Positions 1 to 11,624 of a stretch of DNA of 64,000 bases are shown piece by piece (the first letter of the stretch is position 1; each line of letters starts with the position of its first letter). Below the pieces are notes generated by a model. That model had not been told where the DNA came from. It saw only the letters and a program-made list of their open reading frames with translations, and ran no database searches. Source of the stretch: Symbiodinium natans (Eukaryota > Sar > Dinophyceae > Suessiales > Symbiodiniaceae); the NCBI GenBank assembly GCA_905221605.1, contig CAJNDS010001225.1:608069-672068 (forward strand), read 5' to 3'. Position numbers and translations under genes: made by a program.

Positions 1-395
1 CCTGCAGCATCTCTGCTGGCAAGCGGCATCCTTGATACCTCAGCAGCGTGGCATGAAAAGTGACTTGGATCCCCGGTAACCCAGGAACGAAATGGTTTCC
101 TTCTTGGACCGTAAACCCCAAACCCCAAGCAGTAAATCCTAAACCCTAGCCCTAAACCGGAGATGCGTTATGGTGTCTGAGGGGTTTATTGACCCGGCAA
201 TTGACTTAGAGGCGCGCCACACGAAATATTCCTACGACAATCGGAAGACTTGACTTACTACGCCCAAAAGGTGACACCGTCCTGAATAGCCGGCAAATTA
301 GCTACTAAAGTTGCTGGCGTAGGGTTCCGCAAGCCTTAGCCTGAAGCCTAAACCTGAAACCCAACGGAATGCGGAACCCGATGATGTTGACGGTG

Positions 396-574
396 GTTTA
401 GGGTTTAGGGTTTAGGGTTTAGGGTTTAGGGTTTAGGGTTTAGGGTTTAGGGTTTAGGGTTTAGGGTTTAGGTTTTATGGTTTAGGGTTTAGGGTTTAGG
501 GTTTAGGGTTTAGGGTTTAGGGTTTAGGGTTTAGGGTTTAGGGTTTAGGGTTTAGGGTTTAGGGTTTAGGGTTT
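396..574 (+). repeat. TTTAGGG telomere-type array (first of many)
   Basis: Near-perfect tandem TTTAGGG heptamers. Arrays of the same kind occur throughout the window in both orientations, for example 1279-1422, 1789-1940, 2258-2513, 3541-3665, 4320-4434, 6526-6636, 7552-7770, 11418-11629, 43460-43552, 44166-44270 and 57672-57750. TTTAGGG is the telomere unit of plants and of dinoflagellates. Here the arrays are internal and alternate in orientation, so this is not a chromosome end. Confidence 0.97.
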
Positions 575-1050
575 CTGTTCCTTATGCAAGAGGTGTGGGG
601 CTAACTGCGAAGTTCTGTGTGTTGGGATTTCGGGACTGGGAGGTCTTGTAGCAACTTGAAGTCCTGCATGTAGTTGAGGGTTTTGGGTTTTGGGTTTTGG
701 GTTTTAGGGTTTTAGGGTTTTAGGGTTTAGGGCTTACCCTAGGGTTAGGGTTTTAGGGCTTTGGGTTTTAGGTGCGGGTCAGGGCTTGGGGTTTAGAGTG
801 TCGGGTCCGCCGGCAAAATTGATTTAAGGCTTCGGACGTAGGTAGCTGCCTAAATTCTGTAAACCCCATACTCACTAAAACAACAAGCCTTGGAAAGCCT
901 CAGCTCTAAATCCCAATACCTTCTACAGCTCCCAGCAGTTTAGGGTTTAGGGCTTTGGGGCTTTAGGGCTTAGGTTTCGGGTTCAGGAGTAGGGTTTAGG
1001 GGCCACAGGAAGGCCCTAAACCCTAAACCCTAAACCCTAAACCCCTAAGC

Positions 1051-1149
1051 TCCAGCCGGGTGGCCGAGGATCATGAGTTGGCCCCAGCGCATCGAAAAGG
1101 TCGGCCGCTGGTACACGATCGACGCGACTTCGTCCTCCGAAAAATCGGG
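1051..1149 (-). CDS. candidate mini-exon, unknown protein
   Basis: An open minus-strand frame of 33 codons (tag DEVASIVYQRPTFSMRW) fills the unique island between a TTTAGGG array and a poly-G/C run. About four fifths of third codon positions are G or C. It lies downstream of gene A on the same strand and may be a later exon of it. The splice ends were not resolved and no family was recognised. Confidence 0.4.
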
Positions 1150-1945
1150 GGGGGGGGGGGGGGGGGGATCTTCGGGCTTGCTTAGTGACCCTAAGAACAC
1201 TAAGATTAGTAGGGTTTAGGGTTTGGGTTCAGGGTTCAGGGTTCAGGGTTCAGGGTTCATGGTTCAGGGTTCAGGGTTCAGGGTTCAGGGTTCAGGGTTC
1301 AGGGTTTAGGGTTTAGGGTTTAGGGTTTAGGGTTTAGGGTTTAGGGTTTAGGGTTTAGGGTTGAGGGTTGAGGGTTGAGGGTTTAGGGTTTAGGGTTTAG
1401 GGTTTAGGGTTTAGGGTTTAGGGCTTGGTGTTCATAAGGTCATTAAGGTTAGTAGGGCAGTAGGGTTCTTGTAGGCTTAGTAGGGGTTCATATTGCTAGC
1501 AGGGTTGGGAGGGCTCAGGATTTCTACAGCTTGTAGAGCGAACAGGGTTAAGAAGGCTTAGTAGGGGCGGTTGGGTTCATAGTGTGAGTAGGGTTCGTAG
1601 GGTTAGTAGGGTTCATAGGGTTACTAGAGTTACTGGGGTCAATAGCGCTTGTTGGGTTTTTAACGTGTTGAGGGTTTGCAGGCCTTGCAAGTGTCAAAAT
1701 GGTGTAGGGTTTTCGGCTTCAGGGATCTTGTGGCAGGGCTTCTGCCTAAGCTGTGGAACTTATGTCCACACGGATGCGATGATCCCTGAACCCTAAACCC
1801 CAAACCCTAAACCCTAAACCCTCAACCCTAAACCCTAGACCCTAAACCCGAAACCCTAAACCCTAAACCCTAAACCCTAAACCCTAAACCCTAAACCCTA
1901 AACCCTAAACCCTAAACCCTAAACCCTAAACCCTAAACCCGAACC

Positions 1946-3324
1946 CTGAAGGCTTGGCTGAGTTATTAGAGCCTCTGGAAAGGAGGTAGAACGTTTCAGG
2001 AAAGTTTCCGGGGCTACTGAACAAGAAGGCTCGGAACCTAGGGTTTAGGGTTTAGAGTTTAGGGTTTAGGGTTTAGGGTTTAGGGTTTGGGTTTCATCAT
2101 TAGGACGACCCCAACTTCAAGGCTTAGGGTGCGTGTACAAGATTTTTCGCGCCATCCGCGAAATCCGGAGTCTTCAAGCAGCTCCAAGCTATGCGATGCT
2201 AACCACCTGAACACCAAAGCCCTGAACCCCCTAAATCCCCCCACAAATCGACCCTAAACCCTGAACCCCTGAACCCTAAACCCTAAACCCCAAACCCCAA
2301 ACCCCAAACCCCAAACCCTAAACCCCAAACCCCAAACCCTAACCCCCAAACCCCAAACCCCAAACCCCAAACCCCAAACCCCAAACCCCAACCCCAAACC
2401 CCAAACCCCAAACCCCAAACCCTAAACCCTAAACCCTAAACCCTAAACCCTAAACCCTAAACCCTAAACCCTAAACCCTAAACCCTCAACCCTAAACCCT
2501 AAACCCTAAACCCAAGCCGAGGAGCAATCGGCATGCCGGTGACTTCGACGATGTGCTTCAGGGTTTCTTGGTGGCTGCTGAAGTTGGAGCGCTCCCAGAG
2601 GTACTCCACCTTGAGGGTTTAGGGTTTAGGGTTTAGGGTTTAGGGTTTAGGGTTTAGGGTTAGGGTTTAGGGCATGGGGTGGCGAGGTGTAAGGCTTCAG
2701 GATTCCTATAACTCGAAAACCCTAAACCCTAAACCCTAAACCCTGAACCCTGAACCCTGAACCCTGAACCCTGAACCCTGGACCCTGAACCCTACGAGCG
2801 GTTTTGTGGTGAGGCTGGGCGTGGGGGGAGCCAAGCCCCTTGTGTTTGCAGGGAGTCGGGCTTAGGGGATCTTAAGGGGTTTGGGGTTTCGGGTGCCGAG
2901 ATGGCTTCGGGGAACCCTAAACCCTAAACCCTAAACCCTAAACCCTAAACCCGAAACCCGCCTAAACCCTAAAGATTTGTGCAAAGGCCCCAACGCCGTC
3001 TACTGGGGTCTAAGGGGGTTACCATAAACCCCAAACCGTATATCCTCAGGGAACCAATGCCTGAACCCTAAACTTACAGTTTAGGGCTTAGGGTTGTTTA
3101 GGGTTGTTTAGGGTTGTTTAGGGTTGTTTAGGGTTGTTTAGGCTTGTTTAGGCTTGTTTAGGCTTGTTTAGGCTTGTTTAGGCTTGTTTAGGCTTGTTTA
3201 GGCTTGTTTAGGCTTTAGAGTTCAGGGGTTTGTCCTAGCAAGGTACAAGCTCACCATCATCCCTTACGTCTCTCCGCAGCTCGGCCGCCATCTTCTGTGT
3301 GGAGACCGAGATGGTCGCGTCATC
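1946..3324 (-). CDS. gene A: four phase-consistent mini-exons, unknown protein
   Basis: The proposed exons, 5' to 3' on the minus strand, are 3268-3324, 2518-2609, 2139-2206 and 1946-2037. Peptide tags are ISVSTQKMAAELRRD, VEYLWERSNFSSHQE, HSLELLEDSGFRGW and ETFLKRSTSFPEALITQ. Junction phases agree (0/0, 2/1, 1/2). Acceptors are CAG, AAG, CAG and TAG. The first donor is GTAAGG, the second is GC, the third is GTACAC. The introns hold TTTAGGG-type arrays. The last exon could also be read in another frame, so its phase was chosen to fit. The product is unknown, and start and stop codons were not found. Confidence 0.45.
3090..3216 (+). repeat. decamer array GGGTTGTTTA / GGCTTGTTTA
   Basis: Tandem 10-bp units, first with GGG then switching to GGC, derived from the telomere unit by a TTG insertion. 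The array lies upstream of gene A exon 3268-3324, hence probably in an intron of the minus-strand gene. Confidence 0.9.
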
Positions 3325-5130
3325 CTGGATCAGGGTGGAGGGTTTAGGGTTTAGGGTTTAGGGTTTAGGGTTTAGGGTTTAGGGTCTAGGGTTTCGGGCT
3401 GTTAAAAAGGTTGAGGGGTTTGCCACTTGCAGGTTCTGCATTTCAGCCCTAGACTTAGACCCCAGCAGAACACCTGAGCTCCGGGAACCCCAAACCCAAA
3501 GCCCTGCAAGCTGAACCTGAAACTCGAACCGCTAAATCAATTAGGGTTTAGGGTTTAGGGTTTAGGGTTTAGGGTTTAGGGTTTAGGGTTTAGGGTTTAG
3601 GGTTTAGGGTTTTAGGGTTTAGGGTTTAGGGTTTAGGGTTCAGGGTTCAGGGTTCAGGGTTTAGGGTTATAGGGTCCTTAAGGGAGGGGGGGCTCCAGTG
3701 GGGTATGTAACTCAAGGTTCCCTAATACCCCCCGCTACTCCCCCCAAGGCTCCCCAAGTTTCCCTAAGGTTCCGCAGGTACCAACCCTCTCCCATTACCC
3801 CCCCCCCCCTCCCTTAAGGATCCTATGTATGAACCTGAGCTATTCTCCGCAACTTGCCATCGCCATGGCATTGTGGCTCAGGATTTGGGGTGTAGGGCTC
3901 AGGGTGTAGGATTTCGGGTTTAGGGATAGGAGGTTTAGGGGGATCCTAGTCTGAACATCTTCGCCTCCCTCATACCTTCCAAACTTTCATTCCAAACCCT
4001 AAGCCCTAAATCATCGAGATATCTACAGCCCCCCCCTCCCGAAACTGCGACTCTGCGTGGTGGGTTCGAGTTTGGGGCTTAGGGCTTACGGCGTAGGGCT
4101 TGGGGCTTAGGGCTTTACATGGTTCAGGTCTGTACAGGGTTGTGAGGCTTCAAGACTTCTGGGCTTTACAGCGGCCTTATCTGCCTTGCGGCCTTGAGGG
4201 TTTGGGGTCATTGTGGGCTTCAGGGGTCTAAACCCCGAAAGCCCGAAATCCCAAACCCCAAAAGCCCCAAACTCCTCAATCCCTTCTTACACCCTAAACT
4301 CCCAGCGCACCAACACCTTCAAACCCTAAACCCTAAACCCTAAACCCCTTGAGCCCTAAACCCTAAACCCTAAACCCTAAACCCTAAACCCTAAACCCTA
4401 AACCCTAAACCCTAAACCCTAAACCCTAAACCCCAGGGACCCTGGAAGAGACGGCCTCCACGGGCTGGAAGAAAGATGGCTTGCCTTTTTTTTGGGGGGG
4501 GAGGGGGGGCTAAACTCTAAACGCTACACCCTAAACCCTAAACCCCAAACCCTGCTGTTGGGCTCCCGGGTCTTCTTGGGCTCGTAGAGGGTAAGGGTGC
4601 TCTGGGGCCTTCAAGGTCTTACAGGGCTTATGAGGTGATCAGGTCTGACTACCGGCTTTTTAAAGGGCTTGTTTCGGGAGTTCTCCTCAGCGCTATTTTT
4701 TGAGAAGGGAACCTAAACCCCCCAAAAAGGGAATAAGGGCACTACTGGGCATCCTAGGTAGTTTGGGTCTTAGGGCTTAGAGTGCATGGTTCGGTGGATA
4801 GATGACCGAGCCAGGACAAAAATCCAAATCGATGCAGGCACTGCAAGCCTGAACATAGGCTTTAGGGTTTAGGGCTTAGGGTTTAGGGTTTTGGGGTTTG
4901 GGGTTTGGGGTTTAGGGTTTAGGGTTTGGGGTTTGGGGTTTGGGGTTTAGGGTTTGGGGTTTAGGGTTTAGGGCTTAGGGCTTAGGGTATGGGTTCAGGG
5001 TTTAGGATTTGGGGTTTGGGGTTTGGGTTTAGGGTTTAGGGTTTAGGGTTTAGGGTTTGGGGTTTGGGGTTTGGGGTTTGGGGTTTAGGGTTTAGGGTTT
5101 AGGGCTTTCTCCCTCCTTTCCTCCCCTTCC

Positions 5131-5221
5131 TCTCGCGGAAGCCCGCCAGAAACCCTTGCAATCGGCCAGGCAGCTTAGCACGTCCTCATCCTCCCACTGG
5201 AAGCGGATCCTTTCCGAGGCC
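5131..5221 (-). CDS. candidate mini-exon, possible upstream exon of gene A
   Basis: After a TAG acceptor, an open frame of 30 codons (tag IRFQWEDEDVLSCLADC) shows strong G/C preference at third positions. No GT donor sits at the obvious end, so the 3' boundary is unsure. It is on the same strand as gene A and 1.8 kb upstream of it. Unknown protein. Confidence 0.4.
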
Positions 5222-5237
5222 CTACTTCCCAGAGACG

Positions 5238-5356
5238 CCAATACCCCTTAATTGAGGAATACTCCTCAAACAATACCCATTAATTGAGGACTATTCTGTA
5301 AACCGTATAAGGAACCGCTAAACTCTAAGGAGTATTCCTTAATTAAGGGGTACTGG
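5238..5356. mobile_element. MITE-like inverted repeat
   Basis: A roughly 25-bp terminal inverted repeat (left CCAATACCCCTTAATTGAGG, right complement CCAGTACCCCTTAATTAAGG) encloses a short AT-richer core with no ORF. It directly adjoins candidate exon 5131-5221 on its upstream side, like the introner-type elements later in the window. Confidence 0.7.
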
Positions 5357-7462
5357 GGGTCCCTGGATTTGACCCTCTACGCCTTAATGCCGTGAACACC
5401 CCTAAACCCTAACAACTGAGCCTACTGGGATGAAAGCCCAACCTCTCTGCACCATGCATCCCTGCATCCCTGGATGAGGGTTCAGGGCTTAGGGTATGGG
5501 GTTGAGGGTTAGGATTTGGGGTTTAGGGTTTAGGGTTTAGAGTTTAGGGAGTTTAGGATTTCGTTTCTAGGGTTTCGGGATTGGGAGCCGTACATCCCAG
5601 ATTTCTCAGCTTTCACGCTTGTCGTTCTGGCGCTTGGGGGCTGGGTTTAGGGTTTTGGGTCGTGGGTGTTGGGGTCTAGCGCTGATCACATCCCTAGAGT
5701 CCTAAACTCTAACCCCACACAAACCCTGAACCTTAAAAGGCTTAGCCTAACCCCGAACCCCGTAAATCGTATACTCAACTAGACCCATGAGTAACCTACT
5801 CGGAAGAGGCTTGTAAGGGCACCTAAACCCCCGAAAAAAGGACTATATAAGTCCTCTCCGGGCCCTGCGAAGTTCAGAATTCACACCCACCTCCAAACCC
5901 TAAACCCTAGACCCTAAACCCTAAACCCTCAACCCCAACCCTAAACCCTAAACCCCAAACCCTAAACCCCAAACCCTAAACCCTGAACCCCAAACCCTAA
6001 ACCCTAAACCCTAAACCCTAAACCCTAAACCCTAAACCCCAGCTCTGACACTGGCAAAAGGGAACCTCCCTCCGACGCACTGCTCAGGGTTGATGCCGCG
6101 GCAGCCCCTGCTAGGGTTTCGGGTTTGGGGTTTAGGGTTTGGGGTTTAGGGTTTAGGGTTTAGGGTTTCGGGTTTGGGGTTTAGGGTTTGGGGTTTAGGC
6201 TTCAGGGTTTTGGGTTTTGGGTTTTGATGAGACTGGGAGTTCAGGGTTCAGGGCTCAGGGCGCTTTTTTTGAGGTCAAGCTGGATGGCAGGGGTGAATTC
6301 TACGACTCAAGGGCTGCCCTCTATCTCCTGAACCCTAAACCCTAAACACTAACCCTAAACCCTAAACCCTAAACCCTGAACCCTTGTGTAAACCCTAAAC
6401 CCTGGGCCTAGTTATGTATCCCTAGCAGTTCTCAGATATCTCCACACCCAAGGTGTAGCGGAAACACTTGCCTGTGGGCGACTGTGGCCCGAGCCCAGGA
6501 ACTACAGGGCCAAAATCAGCAAAGAGGGTTTAGGGTTTAGGGTTTAGGGTTTAGGGTTTAGGGTTTAGGGTTTAGGGTTTAGGGTTTAGGGTTTAGGGTT
6601 TAGGGTTTAGGGTTTAGGGTTTAGGGTTTAGGGTTACTGTATATATGCATAGTTGCATAGAAACCTACTAGTAAACCAAAACATATTGGCCCTACAACCC
6701 CGGAACCCTAGTCACGCCGAAGAGTACGCAAGAGTGCAACGAGGCCACGGGGAAGAGGCCAGGGCCACGTGAAATGTTCGCGAGGTGGGCATCAGCAGGT
6801 AGGCTAGCCAGCCCAAAAAGTCTAGAACCCTAACCCTGAACACTACTTAAAACCCCTAAACCCTAAACCCTAAACCCCAAACCCTAAAAAAAAAAACACG
6901 CCGACCCTACAAGAACCCAGGGAGCATTGCCAGGAGCGCGCCTCAGGTGAACGAAGACAAATGCCTGGCAGGGTTTAGGGTTTAGGGCTTAGGGCTTAGG
7001 GTTTAGGGTTTAGGGTTTGGGGTTTAGGGTTTAGGGTGTAGGGTTTAGGGTTTAGGGTTTAGGACTAGTCCCCAAACCTAAACCCAGGTCATATTCAGTA
7101 GCGCGGCAGCTCTTCGGGCGTCGTGAATATAGGGCTTTGGTATCATAACAACCCCGAGTTCAAAGCTGTTTGGGAGTGGACGAGCTAGACCCTAAGACCC
7201 ACAGGCCCCAAGACCCTTTTTGGACCCTAAAACCCGAAGACCCTAAGACCCCAAGAGCCTAAGCTAAGATCCAAACCCGGTATAAAACCCTAAACCCTAG
7301 ACCCTACAATCCTAAAATCCGAAACACCCAAACTCCTCAAACCCTAAACCCTAAACACTAAACCCTAAACCCTCAACCCTAAATCCTAAACCCTAAACCC
7401 GAAACCCTAAACCCTGTCCCGTAAACCCTAAACCCAAACTCCTCAAACCCTCAGGTCCAAAC

Positions 7463-7540
7463 CTGGAAGTTCGCCAGCCCTCGCGCGGCAGGCACGGCGG
7501 ACTCACTCCTTGGACAAACGTCGGGGATGTTAGGGCCCTT
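7463..7540 (-). CDS. candidate mini-exon
   Basis: 26 codons (tag GPNIPDVCPRSESAVPAARG) run from a CCAAG acceptor to a canonical CAG|GTTTGG donor, phase 0 at both ends. It is flanked by TTTAGGG arrays. Unknown protein. Confidence 0.45.
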
Positions 7541-7807
7541 CTTGGAGGTTCAGGGTTTAGGGTTTAGGGTTTAGGGTTTAGGGTTTAGGGGTTTAGGGTT
7601 TAGGGTTTAGGGTTTAGGGTTTAGGGTTTAGGGGTTTAGGGGTTTAGGGTTTAGGGTTTAGGGTTTAGGGTTTAGGGGTTTAGGGTTTAGGGTTTAGGGT
7701 TTAGGGTTTAGGGTTTAGGGTTTAGGGTTTAGGGTTTAGGGTTTAGGGTTTAGGGTTTAGGGTTTAAGGCTTAGGGCTTAGTGCTTAGGGTTTAAGGTTC
7801 AGGGGCA

Positions 7808-7858
7808 AGTATAACTATATTAGGGCACTTCAGGGGCTTATAAGTGGGCTATAAGTAC
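7808..7858 (-). mobile_element. truncated MITE copy (family M1)
   Basis: Read on the minus strand, this fragment matches the interior of the complete elements at 48395-48538 and 54610-54739: a GTACTTATA start, the CCCACTTATAAGCCCC core and an AATAT..AGT..TACTT end. The terminal inverted repeats are missing, so it is a broken copy. Confidence 0.65.
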
Positions 7859-8099
7859 ACCTAGGACTAGCGGTGAGGGGCTTAGAGCTCTGTGGATTTA
7901 GCGTCTTTAGGGTTTTAGAGTTTTAGTTGGGTTTATGGGTTTTAGGGGTTTAGGGTTCTTGGGTTTAAGGTTGATAGCGGGTTGCATTGGGGACGGCAGA
8001 CAAAACGAAACGATGAGCGCTTGCTTAGCTATGATGGCGGAGCGGGCTGAGAATTCCAGTTCTCTAAGCGATGCTCGCCACACAGACGTTCAATGTAGG

Positions 8100-8220
8100 G
8101 GCCTTAAAAATGTCAGTGTGGCTTGAAGGGTTGTATAGCCTAATTATATGGGGGCCATAAGGCCTTAAACAATTTATGTGGCTTGGGGATTTTATAGCCT
8201 AATCATATCGGGGCCATAAG
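8100..8220 (+). repeat. two-copy tandem duplication of about 61 bp
   Basis: Two diverged copies, each running from GGCCTTAAA through TATAGCCTAATCATAT to GGGGCCATAA, lie head to tail. The unit has no TTTAGGG character. Confidence 0.8.
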
Positions 8221-8332
8221 GGAAAACCACTAGCAACTATTCCGACCCCTCTAGTACTTCGTTGCCTCCTCCATGTACCCTGGTTTAGAGAACTACCCCC
8301 TAAACCCTGAACCCTAAACCCTAACCTAAACC

Positions 8333-8749
8333 CTAAACCCTAAACCCCAAACCTAAAAGTATGGATTTTGCCAGATTTTCCACATTGCAATCGCTGAACT
8401 TGCTGGCAAGATGGGGGATCCTGCTGCGGGCCAGCCCGACGTTGACTGCTCGCCTCCTCTTCTCTGCTGCCGTCTGTCCGCGCCCTTGCTCAGTCTTATT
8501 GTCCTTCTTCTTCCTGCCAAATCGACCCAGCGCGTGTTGAAACCGACTCTGTCTGATGTTCGGGTCTCGCCAGTCTGGTTCCTCAACCCGGAAAGTGTGT
8601 GCCTCGCTCGGCTGAGGACAGAAGTTTTGGCAGCCCACCCCTCGCTCCATGAGCACCACGCGGCCCTTCAGCAAATCGATGAACAGCCAGGCAAAATCCT
8701 TCCAGCGCCACAAATCCAGGAGGACGTCGGCCAAGCTTCTGGGTACCAT
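8333..8749 (-). CDS. hypothetical protein, intronless coding island
   Basis: A 138-codon ORF with protein-like composition: a hydrophobic, tryptophan-rich start (WRWKDFAWLFIDLLKG), then a charged stretch containing VEEPDWRDPNIRQSRF and a lysine/arginine-rich middle. Its last residues run into a telomere-like array, so the natural end is lost. The first half vaguely recalls the C-terminal domain of poly(A)/terminal uridylyl transferases; this is a weak impression. It is longer than any mini-exon nearby and could be a retro-inserted or intron-poor fragment. Confidence 0.4.
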   Translation of the reverse strand: MVPRSLADVLLDLWRWKDFAWLFIDLLKGRVVLMERGVGCQNFCPQPSEAHTFRVEEPDWRDPNIRQSRFQHALGRFGRKKKDNKTEQGRGQTAAEKRRRAVNVGLARSRIPHLASKFSDCNVENLAKSILLGLGFRV

Positions 8750-8833
8750 CTTGGGGGGGTTCCGTTAAAAGGATTACGGTATATAAGATTTTGGGGGAAA
8801 TACGGGGGCTACCCCTATTGTCGGAAATCCCCA
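8750..8833. mobile_element. MITE-like inverted repeat (family M2, diverged)
   Basis: The left end TTGGGGGGGTTCCGTTA and the right end ATTGTCGGAAATCCCCAG form an imperfect inverted repeat resembling the M2 elements at 23909, 60484, 60752 and 63719. It abuts the start of the hypothetical coding island 8333-8749. Confidence 0.5.
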
Positions 8834-9390
8834 GTTGGCGCCGTGGATTGTCTTGAGAGGTTTCACTCGACGTTTTCCTGCTCCCGTGCTCTGAACTGGA
8901 ACCCTAAACCCTAAACCCTAAACCCTAAACCCTAAACCCTAAACCCTAAACCCTAAACCGTAGGGTTCTTAAGGGAGGGGTTCAAGAGGGGTAGGCAACC
9001 CAAGATTCCCTGAGACTCCCCACGAATTACTCCCTAACGCTCCCTAAGCTTCCCTGAGGTTTAGGGGTTAGAGTTTAGGGTTTAGGGTTTAGGGTTTAGG
9101 GTTTAGGGTTTAGGGTTTAGGGTTTAGGGTTCAGGGTTTAGGGTTTAGGGTCGCAGACCCCCCTTGAACATCCCTCTCCTCTAAGAACTCTATAATGCAA
9201 GGAGCCGGAAGAATGCATCGACTGCGTGTCACGAAGGTCTCCAAAAAGTTTTCCCCCCCCCCCCCCAGAGCGCATCGACACCCTGACCATAAACCTTCAA
9301 GGACCGGATAACCTTAACCCCTAAACCCTAAACCCTAAACCCTAAACCCTCAACCCTGAACCCTAAACCCTGAACCCTACACCCCAAACC

Positions 9391-9600
9391 CTAAACCCTA
9401 AACCCTGAATCCGAAGCCCTGAGGGAGAAAACTTCTTGTAAACAAAAACCCGCCACAAAAGCTCTCGCCCAAAACTTGAGATTGCCCCTGTTCAAGAAAG
9501 AGCAGCTCGCCGAAAACCCGCAAACAACTTCGCTCAACATTTTTGCCCGAAGCCCGACCTCAACACTTTCTAGGACCCAAACCATATACAATTTCAGGAA
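9391..9600 (-). other. unique island, coding status unclear
   Basis: About 200 bp of non-repetitive sequence between arrays. It is open on the minus strand over 66 codons and also in a plus-strand frame, so no strand can be chosen. Nothing in it is recognisable. Confidence 0.3.
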
Positions 9601-9837
9601 ACCCTAAACCCTAAACCCCAAACCCCAAACCCTAAACACCTTCGAAATGTCGAAATGGACAGACTTGAGAGTCTAAGGGTAAAGGGTTTAGGGCTCCCAA
9701 GCGCTCTTCAGCAAAGTGGCGGCTTCAGAAGTAAGAACTGAGCACTCCTTGGCCGATTGAAGCTTTGGAAGGTCTGAGGGTTGAGAGTTTAGGGTTAGGG
9801 GTTTAGGGTTTAGGGTTTGGGGCTCAGGGTTTGGGTT

Positions 9838-10780
9838 TTTGGGTTTTTGGGGTTTTGGGGTTTTGGGGTTTTGGGGTTTTGGGGTTTTGGGGTTTTGGGG
9901 TTTTGGGGTTTTGGGGTTTTGGGGTTTTGGGGTTTTGGGGTTTTGGGGTTTTGGGGTTTTGGGGTTTTGGGGTTTTGGGGTTTTGGGGTTTTGGGGTTTT
10001 GGGTTTTGGGGTTTTGGGGTTTTGGGGTTTTGGGGTTTTGGGGTTTTGGGGGTTTTGGGGTTTTGGGGTTTTGGGGGGGGTTTTGGGGGTTTTGGGGTTT
10101 TTGGGTTTTGGGTTTTGGGGTTTTGGGTTTGGGGTTTTTGGGTTTTGGGGTTTTGGGGTTTTGGGGTTTTTGGGTTTGGGGTTTTGGGGGTTTTGGGGTT
10201 TTGGGGTTTTGGGTTTTGGGTTTTGGGGTTTGGGGTTTTGGGGTTTTGGGGGTTTTGGGGGTTTTGGGGTTTTGGGGTTTGGGGTTTTGGGGTGTGGGGT
10301 TGGGGTTTTTGGGGTTTTGGGGTTTTGGGTTTGGGGTTTTTGGGGGGTTTGGGTTTGGGGGGGGTTTTGGGGTTTTGGGGTTTTTGGGGTTTTTTGGGGT
10401 TTGGTTTGGGCTCAGGGTTTGGGGTTTTTGGGGTTTTTGGGTTTTTGGGTTTTTGGGTTTTGGGGTTTTGGGGTTTTGGGGTGTTGGGGCTTTGGGGTTT
10501 TGGGGTTTTTGGGTTTTGGGGTTTTGGGGTTTTGGGGTTTGGGGGTTTGGGGTTTTGTGGGTTTGTTTGGGGTTCTTGGGGGTTTTGGGGGTTGGGGGTT
10601 TTGGGGGTTTGGGGGTTTGGGGGTCTGGGGGTTTGGGGGTTTGGGGGTTTGGGGGTTTGGGGGTTTGGGGGTTTGGGGGTTTGGGGGTTTGGGGGTTTGG
10701 GGGTTTGGGGGTTTGGGGGTTTGGGGGTTGGGGGGTTTGGGGGTTGGGGGGTTTGGGGGTTTGGGGGTTTGGGGTTTAGT
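9838..10780 (+). repeat. G-rich array: (TTTTGGGG)n grading into (TTTGGGGG)n
   Basis: About 940 bp of G/T-only repeat. The first part is TTTTGGGG, the telomere unit of spirotrich ciliates, and the last part is TTTGGGGG. Runs of four or five G suggest strong G-quadruplex potential on the plus strand. It is followed at 10803-10844 by long T and G homopolymers. The long glycine/leucine/phenylalanine ORFs here are repeat artefacts. Confidence 0.97.
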
Positions 10781-10926
10781 GGGTTGCTTTTGTGTTTTTG
10801 TTCTTTTTTTTTTTTTTTTTTTTTTGGGGGGGGGGGGGGGGGGTGAAGCCCTCGAAGTCAACACGATACAAGCTAAGCCCCGAGACCCCGAACCTTAAAA
10901 ACCTCAGCGTGCGACACCTCCTTCAA

Positions 10927-11306
10927 CCCTAAACCCTAAAACCTAAAGCCTAAACCCTAAACCCTAAAACCCTAAACCCTAAAACCCTAAACCCTAACCT
11001 GTAAACCCCTAAACCCTAAAACCCTAAAACCCTAAAACCCTAAAACCGTAAAACCGTAAAACCCTAAAACCCTAAAACCCTAAAACCCTAAAACCCTAAA
11101 ACCCTAAAACCCTAAAACCCTAAAACCCTAAAACCCTAAAACCCTAAAACCCTAAAACCCTAAAACCCTAAAAACCTAAAACCCTAAAACCCTAAAACCC
11201 TAAAACCCTAAAACCCTAAAACCCTAAAACCCTAAAACCCTAAAACCCTAAAACCCTAAAACCCTAAAACCTAAACCCTAAACCCTAAACCCTAAACCCT
11301 AAACCC
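10927..11306 (-). repeat. (TTTTAGGG)n array
   Basis: Tandem CCCTAAAA units on the plus strand, i.e. TTTTAGGG on the minus strand, the Chlamydomonas-type telomere octamer, reverting to TTTAGGG heptamers at its right end. Confidence 0.95.
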
Positions 11307-11624
11307 AACCCCCTACACTCCAAAACAAGCCTTGACACACCGAGGCGCAAGTGCACCGATGCTTCTTGAGGCTTCTCTGTGCCCTCCTGTTTCGGAGGCC
11401 TGGCAAGTTCAGGCTGTTGTAGGGTTTAGGGTTTAGGGTTTAGGGTTTAGGGTTTAGGGTTTAGGGTTTAGGGTTTAGGGTTTAGGGTTTAGGGTTTAGG
11501 GTTTAGGGTTTAGGGTTTAGGGTTTAGGGCAGTTTAGGGTTGACAGGGTTCAGGGTCAGGGCTTTGGGCTGTTGAGGGTGTTTAGGGTTTAGGGTTTAGG
11601 GTTTAGGGTTTAGGGTTTAGGGTT

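Noticed and set aside
6265-6332. Plus-strand mini-exon (VKLDGRGEFYDSRAALYLL)
   Set aside because: Protein-like and closed on the other strand, but without a convincing donor and against the strand trend, so kept out of the feature list.
9817-10898. Very long Gly/Leu/Phe/Trp or Pro/Lys/Asn/Thr ORFs (up to 355 codons)
   Set aside because: They are translations of the TTTTGGGG/TTTGGGGG array, open in all three plus frames and on the other strand.
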